Positions 50,201-62,200 of a stretch of 64,000 nucleotides of DNA are shown here, piece by piece; the first letter of the stretch is position 1; every line of letters begins with the position of its first letter. The position numbers and the translations under genes were made by a program. The notes under the pieces were generated by a model, which worked only from the letters and a program-made list of their open reading frames with translations, was not told where the DNA came from and searched no databases. This stretch comes from Datnioides undecimradiatus (taxonomy: Eukaryota > Chordata > Actinopteri > Lobotiformes > Datnioididae). The stretch spans positions 2,730,230 to 2,794,229 of the forward strand of contig WARS01000007.1 in the NCBI GenBank assembly GCA_008933995.1, written 5' to 3'.

Positions 50201-53200
50201 CGAGTGAGAGAGAGAGAGTAATGAGCTATGAGGGGTGCAGAGGGCAGAGAGAGAGAGCTCTGTTCTCGCAGCAGTGCAGCCATTAAAATGTCACCCAGAC
50301 AAGGCCGGCAACCAGCTGGAACGCAGCACAAGCAATGCGCACACGCCCACATGCGCGCGCACACACACACAAACACTGCTGCAGAGCTGTGAGAAGATGC
50401 CGACTGCAATCACCGGAGCGTTGCATAATTCATGCAAAAGCAACTAAGACGGAGGGAGCGTGTGTATGTGTGTGTGTGCGTGGTTGTGTACATATATGTG
50501 TGGGTGTGCGCGCGTTGGCGTGGACATATGTGTCGCCGCGTGCGCCGGTAACAACATGCTCTTTCTGATCCGAGGCCAGGAACAGCGTAGAGGTCAACCT
50601 GAGAGGCTGAGGCTACATCACAGCGCTACTGTGGGCAGACCGAGTGACACAGTGAGGCTTCCCATTGATTTAAAGAAGGGATCTGAACACACGCACCACA
50701 ACAAATGACCGTAGAAATGAGTGTGTGTGTGCACGTGTGTGTGCGCACAGGTGTGTGTGTTCTCACCTGATGCCCTGCGGCGTTGACAATTTTGTGCGTA
50801 GAGAAGGGGAACGCTTCGTTGCTCAGGTCAGTGTCCAGCACCTCCTGGAGAACCTCTCGACTGGGCGGAGGGGAAACACAGGAACATCACAGCAGGAAGT
50901 TAACATGTATGCTTTTAACACATGATTCCATTATTCTCTTAATTACAGTCTTCACTTCAACAACAACAGCAGCATCTGTTGCATTTGCTGCAGAGTTTGA
51001 CCATGTCTCCACATCTTCTCCACAAACATCCACTCACACACACACACACACCAAAAATCAATATTACATAAAGATGAGTCAACAGAAAGAAAGAACTAAG
51101 TTTAGCTTACTTTGCCACTTGTACGTGTGTGAGTGGGCAGGTGGAGGCCTTTCTGTGCAGGATATTTTTGCGGCAGGGTGGCAGGAAGCCAGGGATGGAG
51201 GTATTTGGGGAAGGGTTCAGGTTACGGTTGTGTGTACCGTACATGTTTGCGTGTGGGCGTCCTTTTCTCTTTCTTTCTAAAATGCAATCGATGCTGTCAC
51301 GGGGCGTAGATGTAGAAGTGCGTACGCGCGCCGGTACGGTCTCGTGAATAATACACGTCTTGCATATACGCATGTGCGCCGGCGTGCACGTGCGCGCTGG
51401 CACGACGCACAGGCTGATACTCCCCCCGGGCTGCTCTCCAGTTTCCGTCCTCCCTGCAGTGTTTGTTCACTGGACTCCAGAGCCCCAGAGCAAGGCCAAT
51501 TAGCCATATATATATAATCAGTGAATGACTCTGTTTGTGTGTGTGTGTGTGTGCGTGCGCGCGTGTGTTGAGGGAGTCTTGCAACCGCCAATTTGTTTCT
51601 CTGACTTGCCACTTAACTGTGGCTCTCAGCTGTGGATCAGAGGATGCACACATGCACACACACACACACACACACTCTTACAGGATATCACATAATTTCA
51701 TATATTATAAATGAGGCTCCTAATTACAAAGCAAACGACGGAGCACCGGTTTCACCCGTTGGAGGACGCTGCCAAGCTGTGTGGGAGAAAAGCAGCAAGT
51801 TTACAGACCCCCCCCGCCGCCGCCGCCACCACCTCTCTGGAGTATTGGAATGAGACGTTTCTGTGAGACAAACACATTTCCATAAACGCTGTAATGTTCT
51901 CTCTCCTTAAGCTTTAAAGAGATCAATTTGCCTCATAAGAAAACACAACCCAAAACATCGGAGGGTCGATTTTCTCCCATTTCCCTCGCGCGCGGCGGAG
52001 ACAGTGAGGAGGGGCTGAGGGTTATTACGGTGCCGCGCAGACTCAGGGAGCGCAGATGTCAATCTTGTTTACGTTATCCGCACACGAACGCAGAGGGAAC
52101 GTCCACGGATGCAAACACAGACACTCAAAAGCTGAGCCCTTCGGATGCTCCAGAAAAGTCAATGAGCTCCATAATCAACATCCTATTGTGTGTGTGTATC
52201 TATAATGAAACACACATATATATATATTGGTGCCGCCACTGGTGACGCACTGATTTCTGGTTTGACGCAAGCCATAGAAGTGAAAGGCGAAGAGGAATCA
52301 GAAAAAGGGGAAGAGGACACTGAGAATAGACGACTGAGCGGGGGGGGAGGATAAGATCTAACAGAGACACAGAGAGAGCAAAGAAACTTAGGAGAACAGA
52401 GGATGAGAAAAGCCTAAAGGAGCAGAAATCGACGGAGCCCACACAGAGCGGCCTAACCCTGCTGCTGGTAAGGAGGAAGAACAAAGACGGAGGACGGCGA
52501 GGTGGGGAGGGGAGGAGGTGAAGGGGGGGGAGAGATAGACGAGGAGCTCAGAGGAGGAGATCAGGGAGAGGTAAAGGTGGCCCGGCTTGCTCTCTGAGCA
52601 AAGAACAGAGGAGAGCTGCAAGGAAACCAGGAGAGAGAGCGACATGTTTGGACTGTATCCCGTGCCCAAAAGCACCATTTTCACCTGCACGGTGCAACAA
52701 ATTGTCAGCCGTGGATGGAGAATCGATGGACGGGGGCGGAAAAGGAATTTTCACTTACAGTCATTTTCCCCCCAAAAATCCAAAGACACGCAAAACCACG
52801 AGATGACCGATTACACGCGTCTACAACCTGTCGTCATCTCTGTGGCTCAGATTCAGAGTCGCAGTCCGAGTTGCGACAGGACTAGCACCAAATCAGCAGG
52901 ATACATCCTCTGGAGACCATGAATACCTGTAAAAAGTGTCATAATCCATCACACTGCTGGGATATTTTAGTCTGAAAGCGTTAGCCAACCAGCTAACACG
53001 CCTCAGACACGTTTCACCCAGAGCTTCATCTGGGCGCCTGGTACTTTGGGGTCCTAACAGGCCAGCTGCTCTCCGCCTCTGATGTTTCTGAACTCCTTCT
53101 GTGATTCAGGCGTCTAAACCCGTGGACCTCTCACCTCAAGGTGTAAACCGTTGAGACAGAGGGAATCCTTTATCATTATCGCTCTCTCCTATAAAAAATA

Positions 53201-56200
53201 GATTTGAATTGACGTTACGGCGCCGCGAAACAGCCAATGGCTGCATTAAGCTGCGGAATTATCCTTGAACCTCTCGGCTCCTGTCTCCTGTTCTCAATCC
53301 ACCTCCCATCCATGCACTCGCTCACCTCTAATGCCTCTGGCCACGTCTCCAGAATGGGCTCTTAACCTCCTCTCCTCTTATTGATCGACCAGCTCGTCCG
53401 CTCACTTTCCCCACCTCTTGCGTCCACGATGTGAATCATAACCCGTCTTTGGACCAATCAGTTACCTCCATCCTTTTCCCTCTGTCCTCTCCAAAGCTCT
53501 CGTCCCTCTCTCACCTGGATATATAAAACATCCACCCTCTCCCACCCCTCCCTCTCTCCTTCCTTCCCCCACCTCTTGGGTCCCTGGATGCTGATCATCC
53601 CCATGTCCTCAGAGTGATCCATCAGCTGGCAGCAAAAGCCTTGGTCCTGGAGAACTGTTTTAATGTGGTTCCAGTTGTGTTCCGCTACACCTCCTCCGAT
53701 GGCCAGGTAGTACGAATCACCTGGAGAACAGGAGGGAAACAATGAAAGACCATGACTGAACAATCGAGTTCCAGTATCTTGACTCCTCTGTGGGTTCCTC
53801 AGGACTCAACCCCGAGATGCTGCTGCACACCCGACACCCCAGCTCTACCTCTCCTTAGTTTTTGGGGCTTTCTGGTGGGGCGGAAGCTTTTCAGTTCAGC
53901 TTCAGCATTTGTTCCAAGTGTAAAACATTTGGTTTTTTTGCTTAATTTTAGCTGTTTTAGTGTTTATTTCCAGCAGTCCTCTTCAGTTTTCATAAGGAAA
54001 ATGATGGAATCTGGTGGACGTGCAGTAGGAAAGATAGGACAGGACAGTTACTGGAGATAGATTTGGCACAGATAATAAAATGATGATGTAGTCGACTGAA
54101 AACGATACAGGAGAACCAAAGAACAATGGAAGACTATTATGATGAATCTGACAGAGCAAAACAACAATAAATCCAAAATACGATCCAACAGGAGCAAGTG
54201 TTACAACACCAGAGTGATGCAGAGATGACAGAGAATCAGGCCAGTGCAGCGGCTAATTATGAACACACACACTCTCTCTCTGGTTCTCACCATTGGACTG
54301 CGGTGCCAGGGGCAGGCTGGCATCACCAGGCTCCAGTCTGCTCACTGTCAGGTCAGCCTCCGCCCCCCCTCTCTTATTCAGCATGCAGGTGTACACAGTG
54401 GAGCCTGAAACGCACACAAACAGGCGCATTAACAATTAATTCCCGGGGCAGACTTTGTAGGCCGATCTGAAGCGAGCGGCGTCTTGGAACCGAGCCGACG
54501 GAAACCACGGAATACAAGATGAACCCAGATCTGAGGTCAGTCTCCTGCTTTCAACTGAATCTGCAGGAGCAATCCAGTTTTCTGTGTTTGGTGAGTGTGT
54601 GTGTGTGTGTGTGTGTATTGTTAATATACTCAAGTGTGTGTTGTTTTTAAGAGGCAATCATTCAGCCCCTGCCACCGGGGAATACACTCGCCATGGCAAC
54701 TTGTCAGCCTCTGGGTTTGGAAACATTTTCCAACAACATCAAATGTGTGTAGCTACGTTTTGCATTCCAATGGATCCTACATTTCCCATAATGCAGCCAG
54801 TAGCATCCCTACATTACTGAAAAGGAGCAGGCGGCCTATCCTGATCAGCCGTGAAAGCAGACAGTGGGTGAAGCAGGATTATGAGGAAAGTGGAGAAAAC
54901 ACAGCTTGGAGCTGTGGATATTTCACATCCAGCATTAGTGATACTTTGAGATTTTGTGTGTGAGTGGAGGTTTTGTGTGTGAGTGGACTGTTTTGCTCAT
55001 GCTTTGGCATCTTGCTCGGTCTCTCTGTCCATGTTTCTGCCCTCGTCATTCTGTCAATCTTTTCTCCCATCTGTCTTTGCAACGTGTTTGCGTGCGTGCG
55101 TGTGCCGGTGCGTGCGTTCTTGCAGCAGCGGACCGACCCGGCTTCTTGTTGACATCAGCAGTGAACAGCCAATCAGCCGCCTTCTTGGCATCTGGTCCGG
55201 TGAGATAGAACTTTCCAAAGTAGGACATGTCAAACACGGCCACGCCGTGCCTACACGAGAGGCACTCGCTCTTAATCTGCATTTAAAACACACAGAAACA
55301 CACACACACACACACATCAAATTAACACAGGCCCTGACATTAAATAAAGTAAAAAACGTTTTTCCTCTCAAACATGATGATTGTGTGTGTGTGTGTATGT
55401 GTATGTATATATATATATAAAAAAAACCAGACTGATGGAGAGGTTCCCAGGAGGACACGCTCTCTGGAGGCTTGACAGAAGTTGCATGTAATTCATTAAC
55501 ATTGTTCTACTCACACACACACACACACACACACACTTCAACGCTTGGTGTCTTACCGCGCCATGATGTGGGGGGAAGTCGAACGTGTACTCCCTGCCCA
55601 GCAGCTCGCTGTATTTGTAGTTCACATTCTTCTTAATGTCGTAAGCTCCATAGTAATCGTAGTCTTTAACCTTTGCAATAACAAGACAAAGAGCTAGTCA
55701 GAGGCTAATAACGTCACCTCCGAACAACGTCTACCAGTGTCAGGCCGGATAGCGCGTCAGTGTCATCAAATATTATTAGTCAACGTGTTCCAAGTGTCTC
55801 TACCCAGCATGCCTTGTGAAATAAACATAGCATCTTCATAGTTTATGCCTTTTGTCAATATGTGCATGTAAATAAGCCATTGGCGTGCATGTGTGCATGT
55901 GTACAGAAGACACTGTACGCGTGCGGCGTCTCACCGGGACGGGCCCGTCTTTGTTGAACCAGCCAGGTCTCTCCCAGCCATGTCTCTCCTGGAATACGCA
56001 GCCCTGCTCCATCAGCACCTGAGGCAAACGAACGCAAACAACAACAACAACAGAGATGGAATCAGCACAGAGAGCACCACGCAGCTGAGGTTTAATATTC
56101 AGCGCTAGCTGAGGAATCGCTGCACCAGAACCAGCGCCCGAGTTGAGACATCGGGATGTTTAGGATTTAGTGTAAATTCATATGAACAGAGCTGAACTCG

Positions 56201-59200
56201 CCGCAGCTGCAGCGCTGTCACCGTTATTCCTGCAGTTAAGCAGCACCAGTTGATTTGCTGTGGCCACTTGGGGGCAGCAGAATGAGCTGCATCGACAACA
56301 TTGACATATCATCACCTCATTAAGTTGTTACGGGGAACATGTCAGAAAACAGCACAGACAACAAATCAGCTCGCCCTGGGAGGATCTGTTGAGGAGTGAG
56401 GCTAAAAACCGGCTTTTAGCGCAAACTGCCGCACGCTTGTTTATTCTTGATTTTCTTGACCGGCGCTGAAATGAGATACTTCAGCGCTCACCATCCTCCT
56501 TGTTAAAATTGACAGTCGCCCACAGTTGGTAGGTATGTGCTGCTATGCTCTCCTCCTAGCAGGCAGCTAGCTGTCTCTTGCCAAAACTTCCCACACCGTG
56601 CTATATTTACCATCCGCGCTACCGGGGTGGAGAAAACGTGTGAGCAGCAGTGTCAGAGATGGCCTGTTTGTGCTCTGAAATAATCTCGTACTGCATCCTA
56701 AAAGTAGACAGTCTCGTTATTTGCACAGGGACACAGGGACAGCTTCCCTGGCAGAAGAAGCTCCTTAAGTACCTCTTAGCCATAATACATGCGGTCGTGA
56801 TTAGGAGCAAGAGCCAGCATCGTGAACAGAAGCTCATTTAAAAAAATAATAATTAGACTTTTTCAGTGATTTTTCCGTCTTTCTTTCCCTCTGCCCACCC
56901 CTTTACCACAAGCTCTCCAACAGTAAGAAGGCTAGTTGCTAGGTGATGGCCCTCGACAAGATTAGCAGGGGTCTAATGGGCTTGCAGCCGAGGGTTGGAC
57001 CGACCCCGTCTCGCAGGGACAGTGCCCTCCCTCGAGCTACAAGTCTGCCTACCTGAGAGCAGCTATTTGTGTCCTTTCACTGCTACCATCAAATCCGGGT
57101 GTCGGAGCATAATTGTGCCGACCATAACGTGGTAACACCTGACCCTGCACTTGTTATCATGCAAATTGAGGTCTCCTGCGCCGGCTGGAGAAAGCTGAAA
57201 ATGGCGAGGAATTAAGTCTTAATGGCGCGGTGTTGTGCAACAGGACACTCGACCTGCCACGGCTGCCTGAGAACACTGCGTGCTCCACAGCTTATATACT
57301 ACACTGTATGTTTTCAGATACACGCTTTCATTTAAAGTGCATATGAGGATGACGCTGACTTACTGACAGGCTATTTGAATATTAAACATTTGTGGGAGGA
57401 AAGTTCTGCGCTGCCCGTGATGCATTCTCTTATAAAATCTGATTACGCTACAGTTACAACACAGTTTTGTGACACAAAAGAAGCAGATGAGTTAAAAATG
57501 AGTTATTATTAAAGTTAAATTGAATCCTATTTGAATGAATTATTGCAGACAAGCAAAACATTTGTGATTAATGCAAATGAACAGCTGATTATATTCATTC
57601 TGTTAAGCGAGAACAGTAAAACACTGAATGACAACGTGTGCGTTAGAAAATCTATTTCTAAAAATCAGATTTTCCCACGGTATTTGTGTTTTTCAATCTA
57701 TTTTCCGCCTTTTTTGCTTTGTTTTTGTGACCGAAAGGCCTAAATCAAATAGTAGTTCCAACACCTTTCTTCATTATGTTAAAAATCACTGTGAGAACAC
57801 CAACTGATGTACGGTTTCCATCCCTCCGAGCCCTTCCCATTGGTTAATTATGCAGGAAAGGTGTCCAGGAAGCTCAATGAAACAAGCTCTAAGAAAGCAG
57901 AAGACACGATCTACAAAATGCAACGACAACACAGCTAATGCAATGTGCGTGACAGTAATGTGTTCCGAAAGGATGCCGGCGTGCGTGAGCGGGGGCAGAA
58001 ATTGCAACAGTTAAAGGTAAATGAAGTCTGGAACAGGGAGGCGCGGCTAAGTGGGTCGTTAATGCATAAAATATGGCGGCGAGGCCCATTAAGAGTTTGT
58101 GTCGGGCTGAGGAGAGAAAGGAAGCTGAAAGACATCGGAGACCGAAGCTTGGTGTATCATTTATAGTCATGTTGGCGCAGATCGCATTAATACATGTAGC
58201 TGCTGGGGATACGTTACACTGTTAACTGCCGTCTGCCCGAGCCTGAATCAGCTATTTGCCTCTAAATTTGAGCAGAGAAGACAGGAGGAGGAGGAGGAGG
58301 AGGAGGGGAGATAAGCATACTAAGAGGGATGAGGTCAGAGTTTGACAAATGAGATCTTTGCAAACACTTGTATCAACAGTACTTCAAGACTGGCTCGACG
58401 AAATACGCACGCAGCCGACTCTGCATTTCTATTCGCAGCTCACTGATTTTCAGCATCGGCACCTGAAGCGCTCTGGCGATTCATCGATCAAGCCGGCGCA
58501 ACCCGGGGTATGAGCAGCATTGTTTACGCGCGGATTAGCTCTCACTGCATTCTCGATTATCTCAATCAGATACCGGGGTTCCAGAGGTTAATAGAGGGAG
58601 AGAAACAGCAGCACTGCTTTTCCTCTCGCACAATGCTAATCGTGAAGAACAAAGACAGGGAGTGAGGAATGGGGAAAGGAATATGAATAGCAGGATGAAT
58701 AGAAGAGGAAATTGTGTTGGGGAGGATATCAAACGGAGAGAACGGCACATGAGAGACGGATGAGTGAAGGCCGAGGGTAGATAAACCGAAAAAGGAGTGG
58801 GATTAATGGTTGGAAGGAGATCTGAGAGGTAAGAATGAAAAGGACTGAGTCATACAGTCTCTAAATATAAAGGAAGTTATCAAAGATGACTGGTGATGGC
58901 AGTGGAGACGCTCCTGTGAACTGGTTTCGTCACCGCTGGGAAACCTTGAAGATAAGGGTCCAGAAAGTCAAAACGGTGTCGGCCTGTCTAAATCCTGAGA
59001 GATGCACTACACTGGGACCTAACACTGCACTGCCCTGCTTACCAAGGACAGTCTTAATGTTGAGTAAGAAACGTTATGAAACTAATGAATAATCTATTTA
59101 TAGGACATCACTCATGAGGGCTCTAGGCCTTGTGAGGGCATATTGGTGGTTGGCGTCTCTGCTCTCCCTCTCTCTCCTTAGAAGCCATGATGACTTGGCT

Positions 59201-62200
59201 CCTCCCACTTCGCTGAGTGATTGGTGACACCTGTTTGCAGCCTTCTTCAGAGGGGTGATTTGCAAGTTGTGCTCTCTCTTCCCTTCACTCTCCACACCGG
59301 TTGTCCACCTGACCTGGTTACCATGCTGGAAGGTTCTTCCCCTGGGTTCCTGCTCGAGTCCTTGTGTGATTGTTGTGTGATTGTGACTGTTAGTTGTGTG
59401 ATTCTGAGGAACCTAAAACTGTTCCACCTCAGCTCCACTAACGGGGGTGTGCGTTTCGAGAATCATCTCTTGGGTTTTGTCGATGTTTCTGCAGTGGGTT
59501 GTTCTCTGCACACCACTGCAAGAGTGTTGAACATTCCCATTTGAATTCTCATCATTTTTTGCAATCCAGATGATGACTCAAAGTTCTTTGCACGTCCAGG
59601 ATTGCAGTCAGGCCTGAACAGTGTGAGTCCTGTTCAGCCTTCGGGGGTTCAGCCTTGGGCGAACTGTCTGTTTGTGCGAAAGTCTGATATCCAGTCGTAG
59701 AGTGTGCTATCCCAGCAGCTTCACTCATATTCACTCTGAGCATGATTTGCCTCACATCTGCTGTGGATACAGATTGTGGCAGGTTGCTCTGGAGGTGGAA
59801 TATGAAAAGTGTTAGCTTCATCTGGCAACGTGACCTCACAGATGATGGGGATCAGTTGTCGCATATCTTTGGTGCTGAGGTCCATTTTGACCGCTCAAGC
59901 GCCAGGCAGCACCGACGTAAACAGCCCGCCTCCTCTCGTCTTGTGGTCCGGCTCAGTTCCTGACGTAGCTGAGTGTATTTCTTTCATAATTAATATGTCC
60001 TTCAGTAATAAAGGTGAAGAAACAAATTAAACATAACGAGTTTGAGGGACTTATTGGCTGCAACGTAATGGTTGGCACATTTAAAAAAGACACCAGTTGA
60101 ACCTGGGGAGCCTCGACTGAGGTGACTCACCACGGTTGAAAGGATTCTGACTAACTCGTGCCGGAAAGACGCACATTAAGGTTGTTTCCTTGAACTCCTC
60201 AAGAAAGAGGAAGACAGACCCCGGTTAACGGTCTACACTGGAGATCAAACATCTCACCTACCTGATGGAAAGGGTCCTTCCTCATGTTCCGGCTGGCCAG
60301 CGGCTCATCAAAGGGGAACACCACAGAGTAGTTTTTAGCATACGACTCGTGGCTCCTCTCTCTGATCCAGCGCTGGTTGGCAGTCAGCGAGTTATGGAAA
60401 CGCCTGAGACGGGGGGGGGTTCAAAAACACACGAACACTCATTAAAAGTCACGATCATTCAGGCTTCATTAAAACTTCATCGTTATTTTGGTTCCTGCTG
60501 CCCTTTGATAAAATGCCAATCGGAAGCTCAAAGAGAGGCACCACACCAGACACGCCTCCCTGTGATTACCGCGACCTGTGATTACCGCTCCGCGACGTAC
60601 CTGATGTCGTAACCGTACATATCCTTTTCGGGGCGGCCATGTATGATCCAGTGAGCCAGCTCTTTACCGCAGCCGCCGCCCAGCATCATACCTGACAAAG
60701 ACACACACACACACACACACACAGGACGTAGAAAGTCATTCATGTAGCACAAATTGCAAAATGTGTTAGTTCCATCGGGTTCCTCCTGAGTGCGAGGACT
60801 TGCTTTGAAACTTAATTTAGTATTTCGAGTTGAAAACCTGTGTGTTTTGGTTCAGGGCTGCAGTTATTACCGTCATCACCGCCGAGTCTGCCTTTGATTA
60901 ATCGTTTTGTCGATAAAATGTCAGGCAAAAGCAAAAATGCCTGTGGCACATTCCCAAAGCTCAAGGTGACTGCAGCCTCTGCACGTCACGTGACCCGCAG
61001 AGGAATGCTTTGACCTTTGTTCCATCATTTGACCCTTGCTCACAGCTGCCCCCGAGCAACGTGACCTCATCAGCTGCACCCACCCGGCTGCAGCGTTCTA
61101 TTTTTTTCCGACTCCGCCGACGGACCGACGCTGGCCATTCGATATTTCATCCGTCCGGTCCCAAAACTGCCGGGTTAATGAGCTGCTCCCTTTTAGCAAC
61201 CCCCTTCCTGAGTTGTGCTGCTGCTAATTTGCATGCGTTGTGTGTGTGTGTGCGGCGCGCAGCGTGCGTTTTGTGCACATGGATACGTGCTCTTTGCTTG
61301 TGTTTGGAGCACAACGCCACCACGCAACAGCACGACCGGCGTGTCCTTGGATTCCTCCGTCTCCATCTCCCATGGCATCCCCTCTGCCTCCATCTCTCAT
61401 CGCTTCACTCATCTGCGGGCGCCGTCACTCGGGGCCAAGCCTGGGTGGACGTTTGAAAGGCGGGTTGGATGGATGGATGGATGGATAGATGGATGGATTG
61501 CAGCAGGGGGAGAGAGATAGAGGGAGGAGGGAGGGCAGGGGAATGATGGAGCTCTTCCAAGACAACGTGGAGACAACCAGCAAGGCGAGGTGGCACCGAT
61601 AAATGTCACCAGAGATAACCACGCTGATGTTTGAGCGCGCTTCTGCGTGTGAACCCACATGCTCGTGCTTCCACTCATCTTATCATCACCTCCTCTCTGC
61701 CTGTGCACTTCCCTGTTCCTTCCTATCAGAATCTCACTGTTATTGTTTACACCCTGCAAACTTCTGCACCGCTGCCTCTCCTCTCCTCTGCACTGCTCTC
61801 AGATTATGTGAAGATAGTTGCTCTCTCCCACTCCTGTGACATTTACAGAGATGCTGCTAGCAAGGTTATTCTTAAAAAAGGAGGAAACATATATTTTTGC
61901 CGGCGACTGTATTCCAGTAACCGAGATGGTTTGCAGATAAAAAGAACATCTAGGTCAAAACAGTGTTAGCGAGAGACGAAACACCATTATTGCGTGAGCA
62001 CTCGGGGGTCAGACCAAACCCATCTAGGGACCACTGCTATGAAACTAGCCTTCCGACCACTCCGTTCATCCCTCCACCCTCCTCCAAGTGCAACCGTGCA
62101 TGATCAGCCTCGCTGCACTGACTCCATCGACAAACAGCACCGAGAACAGTGGTTTTCTCAGCGTTCACTGTGCACTGCATTAAACACAAGGCAATTTTCG

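Larger units (their letters stand above)
50861..53572 (-). other. sardh: sardh intron (2.7 kb)
   Basis: Microsatellite-rich: CA, GT and CCG arrays, with CpG-containing GC-rich patches around 51.3-51.45 kb. No gene seen. Confidence 0.85.
56019..60261 (-). other. sardh: sardh intron (4.2 kb)
   Basis: The largest sardh intron in the window. It contains a (GGA)n array, a candidate LINE remnant near 59.6-59.9 kb and a unique-looking CpG-containing block at about 56.93-57.26 kb. No other gene seen. Confidence 0.85.
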
